From G963676655 sp963676655 (GTDB taxonomy: Bacteria > Verrucomicrobiota > Lentisphaeria > Victivallales > Victivallaceae), in NCBI GenBank assembly GCA_963676655.2, contig CAXXKX010000002.1:310001-374000 (forward strand): DNA of 64,000 nucleotides, given 5' to 3'. Positions 34,105-43,422 of the stretch are shown piece after piece. Positions within the stretch are counted from its first letter, which is position 1, and the number at the start of each line of letters is the position of its first letter. Both the position numbers and the translations under genes were made by a program. The notes under the pieces were generated by a model. It was given only the letters and a program-made list of their open reading frames with translations. It was not told where the DNA came from and searched no databases.

Positions 34105-35451
34105 TCAGAAGTTTGCGCCTTGTCCAAGCAGTTTTTCTCGCAATTTGGCAATATCCACCTTTGTTACCGGGATGTCAGTGTCCTTGACCATCGCGGCGGC
34201 GGTGCCGCAGGCTTCGCCCATGGCAAAACATGGTGGCATGACCCGGGTTGTTCCCTGCATTGAACGGTCAGCTGAGATGGAGCGTCCGGCGACAAGCAGG
34301 TTACTCATCTTTTGCGTTATCATTGCCCGGAACGGGATGCCGTAGGCGACTTTTTCTATTCCCTCACTCAACCGCTGGAAAGGATTCCGGTGTTTTTGCG
34401 ATGCGTCTTTATTGGTTTCATGAACATCAATGGGGTTGTTATAAACCGCGATATCGTCCTCAAAACGTTTATTTTCGAAAAATGCATCCTGCTCTAGCGT
34501 AAAGTCGCCGATTATGCGCCGGGTTTCCCGGACCCCGAGCAGTGAGCCGGTATTGACGATTTCCGCGTTTGCCATGCCTGGAACCTGTTTTCTGAGGTAA
34601 GCGATAAAATCATGCGCCAGTTTCCGGCCAAGCTTCATTGCCCTGGACAAATCTTCGGCGTTTGTGCCGTCAATGCCGTAAATGTGCCCGAAATTAAGAC
34701 ATATTATGCCGGGTCTCCGGCGATACATCACGGTCATCAGTTTGAACTCGGTTTCTTCGCGTTCCAACAGTTCTCCATTGGCGCGACCTTCAGCGATCAA
34801 TGCGCGCAGTTTCTGCAACGAGGAATGAGGATAATCGCTCCATTTTTCAAACTCGCTTTGTTCAACTCCGGCAATTACCAGACACAAACTGGTTGCCTGC
34901 ATAGAGCCGGCGTCATCCCCTTTCAGACAGGGGACGCCAGCCCGGAAAGCGATATCGGCGTCCCCGGTGCAGTCAATAAAAGTTTTGGCCGTATAAGCCT
35001 GTCGGCCCGATTTGTTTTCCACTATCACCGCTTTGATCTCGTTGCCGTCGGTTGCGACATCGGAGATCATTGAAAACAGCAGAGGATTGACTCCGGCTTC
35101 GTCGAGTATTTCATCGTAAACGCATTTGAGTTTTTCCGCGTCGATTGCCACCCAGCCGTTGATGCCGTTATCGCCGACGCCGTCTTTAGCTTCCAGGCGT
35201 TGCAGAACTTCAAAGCCGAGGCCCCGGATCAGCGGCTCGATCGGGCCGAACGACGTCGGACAGAAAGCCGGGACCAAACCGTTGGTGCTCATGCCGCCAA
35301 GCGCTCCGGTTCCCTCTATCAGGAGGACTTCGGCTCCGTTGCGGGCGGCGGATACGGCAGCGGCTATCCCCGAGGGACCGCCGCCGGCGACGATTATGTC
35401 GTAATTTCCCGCCACCGGGATTTCCCGTGGCGGTTCATGGATATATTTCAT
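34105..35451 (-). CDS. FAD-dependent oxidoreductase (FAD_oxidored type)
   Basis: The 448-residue protein opens with the dinucleotide-binding motif IIVAGGGPSGIAAAVSAARNGAEVLLIE (residues ~18-45), then GALGGMSTNGLVPAFC, and later FIDCTGDADIAFRAG and SADRSMQGTTRVMPPCFAMGEACGTAAAM. This is the PF12831-type family that is multiplied in Lentisphaerota and linked with polysaccharide breakdown, often called xanthan lyase-like. No signal peptide is seen. The substrate is unknown. The start codon lies 7 bases from the edge of the inverted-repeat element at 35458-35749, so its promoter or leader must run through that element. It follows the giant SGNH-glycosidase gene on the same strand. Confidence 0.85.
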   Translation of the reverse strand: MKYIHEPPREIPVAGNYDIIVAGGGPSGIAAAVSAARNGAEVLLIEGTGALGGMSTNGLVPAFCPTSFGPIEPLIRGLGFEVLQRLEAKDGVGDNGINGWVAIDAEKLKCVYDEILDEAGVNPLLFSMISDVATDGNEIKAVIVENKSGRQAYTAKTFIDCTGDADIAFRAGVPCLKGDDAGSMQATSLCLVIAGVEQSEFEKWSDYPHSSLQKLRALIAEGRANGELLEREETEFKLMTVMYRRRPGIICLNFGHIYGIDGTNAEDLSRAMKLGRKLAHDFIAYLRKQVPGMANAEIVNTGSLLGVRETRRIIGDFTLEQDAFFENKRFEDDIAVYNNPIDVHETNKDASQKHRNPFQRLSEGIEKVAYGIPFRAMITQKMSNLLVAGRSISADRSMQGTTRVMPPCFAMGEACGTAAAMVKDTDIPVTKVDIAKLREKLLGQGANF

Positions 35452-35457
35452 ATTTTG

Positions 35458-35749
35458 GGCTCTTTCGGTGTTTTCATGGATGTACCATAATTCAATGATT
35501 TTTCCATGTTTTTTATTGCAGACTTACAGTCTGCTGTTGTTTTTTTTATTATTTCCCCCGGGCGTTGCCCGGGGCTTTGTTCTTTCAGGCCTACGGCCTG
35601 GTGGTCTTTTATCTTCTTCAGCCCCATAGGGGCGCAATATCACAGCCCCGGGCAACGCCCGGGGGGCTGATTTACACCTTAAATGCAGGCTGTAAGTCTG
35701 CAATAAAACGAATTCGTAAAGCCCCATCCATGGAAACACCGAAAGAACC
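35458..35749. repeat. 292-base nested inverted-repeat element
   Basis: The ends are imperfect inverted repeats: the left starts GGCTCTTTCGGTGTTTTCAT (35458) and the complement of the right end starts GGTTCTTTCGGTGTTTCCAT. Inside, TTGCAGACTTACAGTCTGC (35516-35534) mirrors 35685-35703, and CCCCGGGCGTTGCCCGGGG (35556-35574) mirrors 35645-35664. Two further small palindromes are AGGCCTACGGCCT (35587) and GCCCCATAGGGGC (35621). No transposase is present. It resembles repeat clusters scattered through PVC genomes and sits directly upstream of the FAD oxidoreductase gene. Confidence 0.75.
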
Positions 35750-35786
35750 ATATTTTTTAACCTTTAAGAATCGGTAACTCTTGAGT

Positions 35787-38700
35787 TTATTTGTTTAGTT
35801 GGACGATCATTGGCGACTGAGCCGGAACGGTGCAACTTATGACCGGGACTCCGGCTTGATTTGATGTTGAAACCTTGAGGTTTTCCGGCCAGAGGCTTTT
35901 TACTTTGATGTTCTGTAAGCTGCGCAGTTCTTGAGAGGACAGTTGAATCTTTACCGGAACCGCTTTGGTGGTCACGTTGTAAAGAACCAGGCCGTATGAT
36001 CCGTCCGGCGCTTTCCAGAGACTGCTCATGACGACTGGGACGTCTACTTTATAGGTTCCCTTGCTCCAGGCACGCCACCATCTCAGATCAATCCGTTTCT
36101 GGGGTGAAAGCATGACCGGGGGCCGCATCATGTCGCCGTAGAGCAGGAATTTTTTACCCGTGTTGTACGCCCGGTAACGGAGCATCGAGGTTTTAAATGC
36201 CAGTTCCTTGTTTTTGAACTGGTTCATGTGAGCCGGTTGGTTCCAGCCCGGTTTGAACCCCTGGACCAGCGCCATGCCGTGTTTTACAATGTAGTCGAGG
36301 CCGCCGTCTTCCTGCAGGCTGTGACGGCCAACCCAGCATCCGAAAAGGATGCAATGGTCGTGATAAACCGCGGACGCCAACGGAATTTGTTCGGAAACAC
36401 CTTTCTGGAGGTAACGGTGCCAGGTGTTGACCGCTTTGATCGCGTCCAGTTCGGCCATATTGCCTTCCCAGAAACTTTCCGCGGTAAAACAGAAACCGGG
36501 ATGGTATTTCCGTGCCTTGGCTTTGATATTGCGCATCATGCGCTGATTGGCTTTGATATATTCATTGCCGCCGCCGCTCTGTTTGTTGTAAAGCGGATTG
36601 AAATTCATATAGGTTCCGGCATGATTGTTTGAATCGAGGTAAGCGCCGTCGAATCCGGCCTGGGCCATTTTCACGATGGTATTGCCCAGAACCTTTTCCC
36701 ACATCGAACCGGGATACGCGATGATCGCTTTATGGGATCGCAAGTCCCAGACGACCGGTTGTCCGTAGAAACTTCTGACCGAGTGTTCGATCCCGTTTTC
36801 CCGTTTGAAACTGGCGCTTTCCATACACCAGCAGACACCTTGCAGATAACCGAATACGTAGGCTCCAACTTTGTGTGAATGCTTGAGGAAATCTATTTGA
36901 TTCTGCGGCAGCGGGAACCGGTCCGGAGTTTCTTTCGCGCCGGAGAGAAATTGTCCTTTTCCCCATTTATGGTAATCAATTCCAAGCGTCAGACCGTATT
37001 GTTTGAACGGCTTCATGAAAAGCGGATCGAAAATGCTGTTCTGGTCCTTTTTATGGGTGTTCCACAACATCCATTCGTCAATATCCTTGTACCATTGCGG
37101 CGTACTTTTCCGGGTTTTGACCGGGCCTTCCGCGCACCAGGTTTGTTTGAGCGCCCACTCGCGATAAATCCGGGCCGCGTCATACCAGTCGCCATCGAAA
37201 CAACGAATTACCGTATCGTAAGGAGTGGTATAGTTCTGCGGAACAACCTTCATATTGTCCGGTACGTTGCCCATGGCCCACAGCAGACCGTTCGAGCCGG
37301 TTTCGTAAAGATAACGTTTGATATTCTGCGCGCCGTCAAAGCAGCCGAGATAGAGTCCCTGGTTCTTGTGGTAATAGGCATCGAACTGCATGCTGTGTCC
37401 GGACCGGTTGGGTTGAAAACGCCGGGTCTTGCCGAGAATGCCGTTCTCGATCGGATTATAAACCAGACGCCCGGTAAAGCTGGGGACGACCAGTCGATCG
37501 GCGCTCAAGTTATTATCCTGCGGATAGATACCGGTCACACGTGGAGCAAAAAGATAGAAGACAGTAAATTGTTTTGATCGGTTCCTGACCCCGCTACGAA
37601 TCCGCACGAAATGGTCGGTCGGCGTCAATTTGAATTCGACAAAAATATCGAGTACGCCTTTTTCTTTATTCACGTTGATATTATTCCATGACAACTTTAT
37701 CCGGTCAGCGCTTTTTTCAACCTTGCATTGGGCTTTGACCTTTGAAGAAAGCAGATTAAGGATAGTGCTGCTGTCGCCAAGGTCGTCCTTATTGGTTGCC
37801 GCGCCGCCGTCGCTGACTTCCGGGTCGAGGGATAACTTGACATAATCCTCGAGTTTATATTTTTTTGTCGGCAGATGACGCAAGATTACTTCCCACAGGG
37901 CAGGGTCCTTCAACCCGTTGATAAACTCCACTCCTTTGGCGTTGCGAATACTGATGATGCCGCCGCCGTCTTTGGGATCACGGACTTGCAGCGAGATATA
38001 TTTATTTTTCAGGGTAGCGGCAGCTACAGGACGATTAACATTTTTTTCGAGTTTTGCGGTACTGAATTTTACGTTATCCAGCAGTACGGTTCCGGATACC
38101 CTGAAACTGGCTCTGGTCTTGATCGCTCCGGCGGGAACTTGCAGTTTAAGCGTGTCGGTTTTCCAGTCGGCGGAGGCCTGACGCCACGGGTTGTCTTTTT
38201 CAGTTTTCGGGTAAGCTCCAAGAAATTTGTTTCTCGCCTTATAGAATAAAATTACTGGACGGATTTTTCCGGTACCCTTGTATTGGAAACTGAAAGTATA
38301 TTCTTTGGTCGGCCGAATTTTCGGCATGTCGAGGCTCAGAACGTTGGCCGGGAATTTCGGGTTGGTGTTGATAACCTTCATTGCGTTGCCGGTTACACCC
38401 TGATTAACGGCGATGCGATAATCGCCTTCCTGCCGGTTCTTCACATTCCAGACTTGCCAATAACCGGGGCGGACGCGGTCTGGACAATATTCCATATCTC
38501 CATTCTGAGGGATGCCTTTGAGTTTGAACGGTGGCGGCGGACTTTTCCGTTTACTCGCGCCGACCAGTTGATTCAGGTAGACCGAGAGCCAGGCCGGGTA
38601 AGTCTGCCCGTTGATGGTCCCGGCTCCCTGCATATGGGCTCCGTAGGTGATGCTGTCACCCAGGCAAACAACAACGTCGCCGGGCTTGATCTTACCTTTG

Positions 38701-39287
38701 AAAAACGGGATGAAGAGTTCGGCAAACTTCTGATAGCCGGTCGCGGTGAGGTGAACCCCGTCATTGCGGCCGCCGTTGGCATCTACCCGGATCAGGGATT
38801 TTTTTACATTATTGGCTCCACCGTATTTCATGCAGAGCGCCCGGAGGTCGACCAGCGGCAGATTATTCTTTTTGGCCAGCTCACGCACGATGTTATCGAA
38901 TTGCGTCAGATATCCGTTCAAATCTTTTTTGCCCGGATGATTACCGACCCGGCGTTGCAGGATTGCCTGATTGACCGGATTGATCGTTACCAGGATAATA
39001 TGCTTGATTCCGGCCTGTTTGGCCTGATCGATCATACTCTGGTAATTTTTCCTGAATACCTCAGGCGCAACCCGGCGACGCGGGTTGTGGGAATCGTTCA
39101 TTCCATAATAAAGGATTAAATGGTCGGGTTTGACGTCCAGCACATCTTTTTTGAAACGCTTGAGGCCATCAGAAGTGGCGTTGCCGCCGATTCCCTTGTT
39201 GACAACCAGTACTCTTTCAACCGCTCCGACTGCGGTGACGGCACAGAGCCCTCCCGCCGCGGCCATGACCGCAATCTTTTTTAACAT
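35787..39287 (-). CDS. giant secreted SGNH-esterase/glycoside hydrolase fusion, SGNH blocks permuted
   Basis: The 1166-residue protein has a signal peptide (1-22). Residues 24-240 are an SGNH hydrolase with blocks out of order: GIGGN (32-36), GMND (62-65) and DGVHLT (176-181) come first, and the nucleophile block GDSITYG (210-216) comes last. Residues ~255-420 form a beta-rich, CBM-like module (YWQVWNVKNRQEGDY; FSFQYKGTGKIRPVI). About 430-1166 is a glycosidase-like region of DUF6259 style: a beta domain, a TIM barrel with LGIDYHKWGKG, FDGAYLDSNNH and FTAESFWEG, and a C-terminal beta domain. It probably de-esterifies and cleaves a plant or algal glycan. It is the largest enzyme of the GntR-controlled cluster. 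Confidence 0.85.
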   Translation of the reverse strand: MLKKIAVMAAAGGLCAVTAVGAVERVLVVNKGIGGNATSDGLKRFKKDVLDVKPDHLILYYGMNDSHNPRRRVAPEVFRKNYQSMIDQAKQAGIKHIILVTINPVNQAILQRRVGNHPGKKDLNGYLTQFDNIVRELAKKNNLPLVDLRALCMKYGGANNVKKSLIRVDANGGRNDGVHLTATGYQKFAELFIPFFKGKIKPGDVVVCLGDSITYGAHMQGAGTINGQTYPAWLSVYLNQLVGASKRKSPPPPFKLKGIPQNGDMEYCPDRVRPGYWQVWNVKNRQEGDYRIAVNQGVTGNAMKVINTNPKFPANVLSLDMPKIRPTKEYTFSFQYKGTGKIRPVILFYKARNKFLGAYPKTEKDNPWRQASADWKTDTLKLQVPAGAIKTRASFRVSGTVLLDNVKFSTAKLEKNVNRPVAAATLKNKYISLQVRDPKDGGGIISIRNAKGVEFINGLKDPALWEVILRHLPTKKYKLEDYVKLSLDPEVSDGGAATNKDDLGDSSTILNLLSSKVKAQCKVEKSADRIKLSWNNINVNKEKGVLDIFVEFKLTPTDHFVRIRSGVRNRSKQFTVFYLFAPRVTGIYPQDNNLSADRLVVPSFTGRLVYNPIENGILGKTRRFQPNRSGHSMQFDAYYHKNQGLYLGCFDGAQNIKRYLYETGSNGLLWAMGNVPDNMKVVPQNYTTPYDTVIRCFDGDWYDAARIYREWALKQTWCAEGPVKTRKSTPQWYKDIDEWMLWNTHKKDQNSIFDPLFMKPFKQYGLTLGIDYHKWGKGQFLSGAKETPDRFPLPQNQIDFLKHSHKVGAYVFGYLQGVCWCMESASFKRENGIEHSVRSFYGQPVVWDLRSHKAIIAYPGSMWEKVLGNTIVKMAQAGFDGAYLDSNNHAGTYMNFNPLYNKQSGGGNEYIKANQRMMRNIKAKARKYHPGFCFTAESFWEGNMAELDAIKAVNTWHRYLQKGVSEQIPLASAVYHDHCILFGCWVGRHSLQEDGGLDYIVKHGMALVQGFKPGWNQPAHMNQFKNKELAFKTSMLRYRAYNTGKKFLLYGDMMRPPVMLSPQKRIDLRWWRAWSKGTYKVDVPVVMSSLWKAPDGSYGLVLYNVTTKAVPVKIQLSSQELRSLQNIKVKSLWPENLKVSTSNQAGVPVISCTVPAQSPMIVQLNK

Positions 39288-39315
39288 TATTTTCTCCCGA
39301 AAGAATTATTTGATA

Positions 39316-40026
39316 TTAATTGAAGTTGAATTCGCTGACCTGGCCGAAATCCACTTTGAAGGATTCGTAGAGCTCATTGGCGCTGGCCGCCTGGGCATGC
39401 CCGTCCGCGCACCAGACGTTGGCGCGACCGCCGTGGCGTGCGTGCATTTGGTAGGTTGCTGCCGCACTAACGCCGTTGTAAACGTACATGGCGTTAGTCT
39501 GCAGCTGATTGTTCAGGTTGATTGAATCGCCAAACAGAATAAATTTGGATGGTGACATGTTGGTTGGAGTGTATTTCCTTGAATCGGATATACGATAAGC
39601 AAAATCTGATCCTGTACCGGGAAAATCGCTGCCGCGGCGAATACCGTAGACATAATATACCCAATTCCCGTAACTTGAACCGGTACTGGTTGCAATGTCA
39701 AATGTGCTTGGTTTCCACGCCGGACAGAAATAAACGTCGCTGCGTTTAAGCAGCCCGGTTCCCCGATAGGCGGCGGGATGATCGCTGGTACGATCAACCA
39801 GATAATATGGGTAAGGATGCGGAGTGTTGTTAGGTGGAGCCCAACCCTGATTTTCGTCCGCATACTGCAGAGTGGCGAGTCCCAATTGTTTGAAGTTGTT
39901 CAAACATTTGACGGCCTTAGCTTTATCTCTTGCCTTATTAAGGGCCGGCAGCAGCATACTGGCGAGGATGGCGATGATCGCGATCACGACCAGCAGTTCG
40001 ATTAGGGTGAATTTACGTTCTTTCAT
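39316..40026 (-). CDS. pseudopilin-like protein
   Basis: The 236-residue protein begins MKERK then the pilin signature FTLIELLVVIAIIAILASML, with Lys before the cleavage point in place of Gly. It has the C-terminal His-X9-Asp-Gly motif (RHGGRANVWCADGHAQ). Between them is a variable Tyr/Ser-rich middle. It lies between the next pseudopilin gene (18-base gap) and the SGNH-glycosidase gene (28-base gap), so it is almost certainly cotranscribed with them. Its first ~74 coding bases are nearly identical to those of the neighbour at 40045-40797 (5 differences). The family's molecular role is unknown. Confidence 0.9.
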   Translation of the reverse strand: MKERKFTLIELLVVIAIIAILASMLLPALNKARDKAKAVKCLNNFKQLGLATLQYADENQGWAPPNNTPHPYPYYLVDRTSDHPAAYRGTGLLKRSDVYFCPAWKPSTFDIATSTGSSYGNWVYYVYGIRRGSDFPGTGSDFAYRISDSRKYTPTNMSPSKFILFGDSINLNNQLQTNAMYVYNGVSAAATYQMHARHGGRANVWCADGHAQAASANELYESFKVDFGQVSEFNFN

Positions 40027-40044
40027 AATAACTCCTTTTTTCTT

Positions 40045-40797
40045 TTAAAATTGTAATCCCTGGTAAACTTGATCTGCTAAAACTCCCATATCATTTACGA
40101 TAATCGTTTTTTCGGTGTTCCGGGCTGATCCGTCCGCAAACCACAGGTTCGCCCGGTTGCCATGTCTTGCATGCATTTTATTCACATTAGTCGTTTGCGT
40201 GAAGAAGGTGGAACACTGGGTATGATTGGCATCGGATGATTTGACCGAATCTGCGTAAAGAAAGAATTTGCTTGGCTGATATTTTGCCTTTGTATAATAA
40301 TCTTCTATTTTCTTGTCGGCAATCCGGAAACAGTTGTTGTCATAAGCAGTTGCGGAGGCGATGGTTTGGGGGCGCATTCCGTAAATATAGAAATGGAAAT
40401 TAACCTCCTTAGGCTTGGTCGGATACCAGGATGGGCAAACATAGGCTTTCTGGTTTTCAATATATTTTAAATCCCGGCAAAGAATCAGGGCCCAGGTGCG
40501 GTTGTTGCCGAAAGCGGTTGTGCTGAATCTCACTGATGGCGCCCAGCCGTTGTAATCGTCGGAATATTGCAGTGTTGCCAGTCCGAGTTGTTTCAAATTG
40601 TTGATGCAAGTTATGCCGCGTGCTTTTTCACGCGCCTGATTCAGGGCCGGCAACAGCATACTGGCGAGGATGGCGATGATCGCGATCACAACCAGCAATT
40701 CGATTAAGGTGAAATAAGCCGTCAGTCTTACGGCTTGCATGGAATTGCAGGGATAAAGTTCACTCTGATTTACTTGACGTCTTTTCATCTCTGTCAC
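40045..40797 (-). CDS. pseudopilin-like protein with long leader
   Basis: The 250-residue protein has a 28-residue leader before the signature FTLIELLVVIAIIAILASML, with Tyr before the cleavage point. The C-terminal motif is RHGNRANLWFADGSARN. A later start is possible: an ATG at residue 20 (MQAVRLTAYFTLIE) would give a leader of usual length, but AGAGGTG precedes the first ATG. It is the first pseudopilin of the minus-strand cluster, 147 bases downstream of the GH130 gene. Its signature DNA is 93% identical to that of the next gene over 74 bases, which suggests duplication or gene conversion. Confidence 0.88.
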   Translation of the reverse strand: MTEMKRRQVNQSELYPCNSMQAVRLTAYFTLIELLVVIAIIAILASMLLPALNQAREKARGITCINNLKQLGLATLQYSDDYNGWAPSVRFSTTAFGNNRTWALILCRDLKYIENQKAYVCPSWYPTKPKEVNFHFYIYGMRPQTIASATAYDNNCFRIADKKIEDYYTKAKYQPSKFFLYADSVKSSDANHTQCSTFFTQTTNVNKMHARHGNRANLWFADGSARNTEKTIIVNDMGVLADQVYQGLQF

Positions 40798-40944
40798 CTC
40801 TCTTTCGGATTATTATATTTTATGGAAAATATCTATAATGCCATCATATATTATAGCAAATTAACTGCCGTTTAACAAGGTTGACTGTTAAACTTATCAA
40901 TCTTGTTATTTAAATTTATCAGCAATACCGTTGAAAAAACTCTG

Positions 40945-42034
40945 TTAAACACGGTACTTCATTACATAATCAATCGCTTCCTTTAATTTTACCGTCGCCA
41001 GGCAGCAATAGAGATCCTGAGCTCCGTAATACATATAGATATCATCTCCGACGACCACATTGGCAGTCGGGAACACGCAGCTTGGATAGCAGCGCTGCTT
41101 TGCCCGGATGCCGTTTGTTTCATAATCAACCGTCGGCTCGAAAACCGGATGATCGCAACGGGCGATGACTTTGCGCGGATCCTGACGGTCCAGCATCATC
41201 AGGCCGACCCGGTAAACCCCCTGGCGGTCAACCGCGTGATAGAAGGCCAGCCAGCCGTCATCGGTTGGAATCGGAACCCCTGAGCCGCCAATCTTATTGT
41301 GTTCCCAGCTCCAGGTCGGTTTTATCAGCAGTTCGTCATCCGGAATATCGATGCCGTCGACCATATCCCACGGCATTTCCCGCTTGTCGGAGGCGCAGCA
41401 TTTCATTTCATCCGAATAACACAGCCAGATCGCGCCGGGACAGTATTTCAGGGTTATCATCCATGGCAGCCCAACGGTCGGACGGTGCAGGAATGCGAAT
41501 TTTCCGTTGATTTTTTTCCGGGAACATCGCCACGTTGGCGTCGCTGAGAAATTCACTGGTGATTGGACCGAGACGTTCAACCGTTTTCCAGTCTTCCGTT
41601 ACCGCCAGACCGACCCGGCGGAAATTTTCGGTCCAGGTTGGATTGAGATTCCCGTTGGGCCCAACACGTTTTACGCCTTTCCCGAATAGATCATTTTTCA
41701 TTGATCTTCCGGCATAGGCAATATAAAATTTACCCTCAAATTCAGTGATTCTGGTATCTTCTGTCGTTCCGAAATCAAAATCATCAAAGTTTTTTGAAGG
41801 GGGCAGAAACGGTTCCGGGTTAACTTCAAAATGCACGCCGTCGGTGCTTTTGGCGTAACCCAAGGTCATATCATCAGACGGGTTACTTTGTTTGTTCGAG
41901 GTCGTGAAAACCATATGAAAAGAGTTTCCGTCAAACGCAACACCGGGGTTACGGGCTTCATCTCTGCCCCACGGGCGGTTCGGATCAGGTCCCAGCAGCG
42001 GGTTGCAGTCATGACGTTTGAAGTTAAGAGACAT
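40945..42034 (-). pseudogene. GH130 phosphorylase interrupted by a 1-nt frameshift
   Basis: Two frames together make one GH130 protein of about 362 residues. The first (from 42034, ribosome site AAGGAT) reads RHDCNPLLGPDP, NPGVAFDGNSFHMVFT and EDTRITEFEGKFYIAYAG up to ANVAMFPEK. The second continues KINGKFAFLHRPTVGLPW, then GGSGVPIPTDDGWLAFYHAVD and the final YYGAQDLYCCLATV. The switch is at a run of seven T on the plus strand (41511-41517); six would restore one frame. It may be a true pseudogene, a phase-variable tract or a sequence error. Both halves are well preserved, which argues the change is recent. A complete paralogue is at 30239-31249. Confidence 0.88.
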
Positions 42035-42134
42035 TGTATATCCTTCAGTTGTTTTTCAATAATTTTTTTATTAGCGAAATCCTGACACTCCGGAGTTTTT
42101 TACCCGGAATTTTTCAGGCTTGAATATATATATT

Positions 42135-43235
42135 TTATTTAATCAATAATTGCGGAAACAATTTCAGCATTTTAGTTCTCGGTTTTTCGCCGGTTATCAT
42201 ATCTATCGCCTTTTCCCCCATCCGGTGGAAATTGATTGCGATTGAATTGATCGTGTTGATATAGGGCAAATGCAGATTAAACCAGTCATAACCGCATATT
42301 TTGATGTTGTGACCCGGCATGTGATCATCCAGATATGATGCCATACCGACGGCAAAATTATCATTCGCGGCCATAACGACATCCAGGTCCGGGGCCATTC
42401 GAAGTAATTCCGGCGCCGCTTCGTAACCAAACCTCATCTGGCTTTTTTTATGGCTGTATGGCATCTCAACTGAGGTAAACTTTATATTACTGTCGGCCGC
42501 AGCCGAGGCGGCCCCTTGTTCCCGCATCCAATAGTTGTCGTCTGGCAGGCGCATGTTCAGATAGCCGATATGCCGGGCTCCTTCCGCGATAAAACGGTCC
42601 GCCGCGGTATAGGAGCCGCCGAAGTCGTCGTTGAATACCCCGTAAATGTTGTCCGGGGTATCCTCAAAACCTTCATGGTAAAAGTTGACGATGACAAAAC
42701 GCATATTCGGAAAAGTTACCGCCAGTGACAGAATCTCGGAATAGTTTTCTGAAAATACCAGCATTCCGCGTGGAGTCAATCCAGGGACAGACGCATATTG
42801 CCTGAGAGTATCTTCCGGATTGCCTGACATGAAAATTAAATCGGTATTACGTTTTTCCGCCTCGCTGCTTACGCCGTCAAAAACTCTTTTCGCGAAAGTT
42901 CCAGTATTTTCATCTGTTTGCGGCCTGAAATGGAAAAGTCCGACAATGTTGCGTTGTTCCGGATGGTTCAACGCGGTAATTGCATCCGCGATAAATGTTC
43001 CTTTTTTGGGACGTCGGCAGCAGATGCCTTCGTGGACCAGACCATCGAGGGCGCGGCAGGCGGTTTTAACCCCGACCCCGGCTGCTGTAGCCAATGTTTT
43101 CACATCGGGCAGTCTGGTGCCCGGAGCCAGTTTTTCCCGCTGAATATAATCCAGCAGTTGTTCCTGCAGCTGCTGGTAGATCGGCGCGGAACTGGCTTCC
43201 GACATATTCAATTTTAAATTGTTGATAATATCCAT
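42135..43235 (-). CDS. GntR-type HTH / LacI-type sensor hybrid regulator
   Basis: The 366-residue protein has an N-terminal GntR winged helix (PIYQQLQEQLLDYIQREKLA, then GTRLPDVKTLATAAGVGVKT and EGICCRRPKKGTFIA). A LacI/periplasmic-binding-like sensor follows (NIVGLFHFRPQ; PRGMLVFSE; DNIYGVFNDDFGGSYTAADRFI; VVMAANDNFAVGMA). This is the AraR-like architecture, used for sugar-responsive repression. It is directly upstream of the frameshifted GH130 gene on the same strand, with 100 bases between, so it probably controls that glycan cluster. It is divergent from the MFS-HEAT gene. Confidence 0.92.
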   Translation of the reverse strand: MDIINNLKLNMSEASSAPIYQQLQEQLLDYIQREKLAPGTRLPDVKTLATAAGVGVKTACRALDGLVHEGICCRRPKKGTFIADAITALNHPEQRNIVGLFHFRPQTDENTGTFAKRVFDGVSSEAEKRNTDLIFMSGNPEDTLRQYASVPGLTPRGMLVFSENYSEILSLAVTFPNMRFVIVNFYHEGFEDTPDNIYGVFNDDFGGSYTAADRFIAEGARHIGYLNMRLPDDNYWMREQGAASAAADSNIKFTSVEMPYSHKKSQMRFGYEAAPELLRMAPDLDVVMAANDNFAVGMASYLDDHMPGHNIKICGYDWFNLHLPYINTINSIAINFHRMGEKAIDMITGEKPRTKMLKLFPQLLIK

Positions 43236-43422
43236 TATCTAAATTACCCTGATTTTCCTGATTTCCCTCTATTATACAATTTGATTTTAAAAAAGTCAAG
43301 ATATTACACAAAAAAAATTGAATCTTTTAACTTTTCCTCTTGTAATTTTATTTATTAGTTATAACAGTGTGCTTATTCCCTTTTTCAATGCAATTCATCA
43401 TCAAATTCAAGGTTTCAATATA

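Noticed and set aside
35524..35751. 75-codon minus-strand frame
   Set aside because: Falls entirely inside the nested inverted-repeat element; its sequence is made of the palindromes.
38283..39119. 278-codon plus-strand open frame
   Set aside because: Lies wholly opposite the signal-peptide-bearing SGNH-glycosidase gene; a codon-bias shadow.
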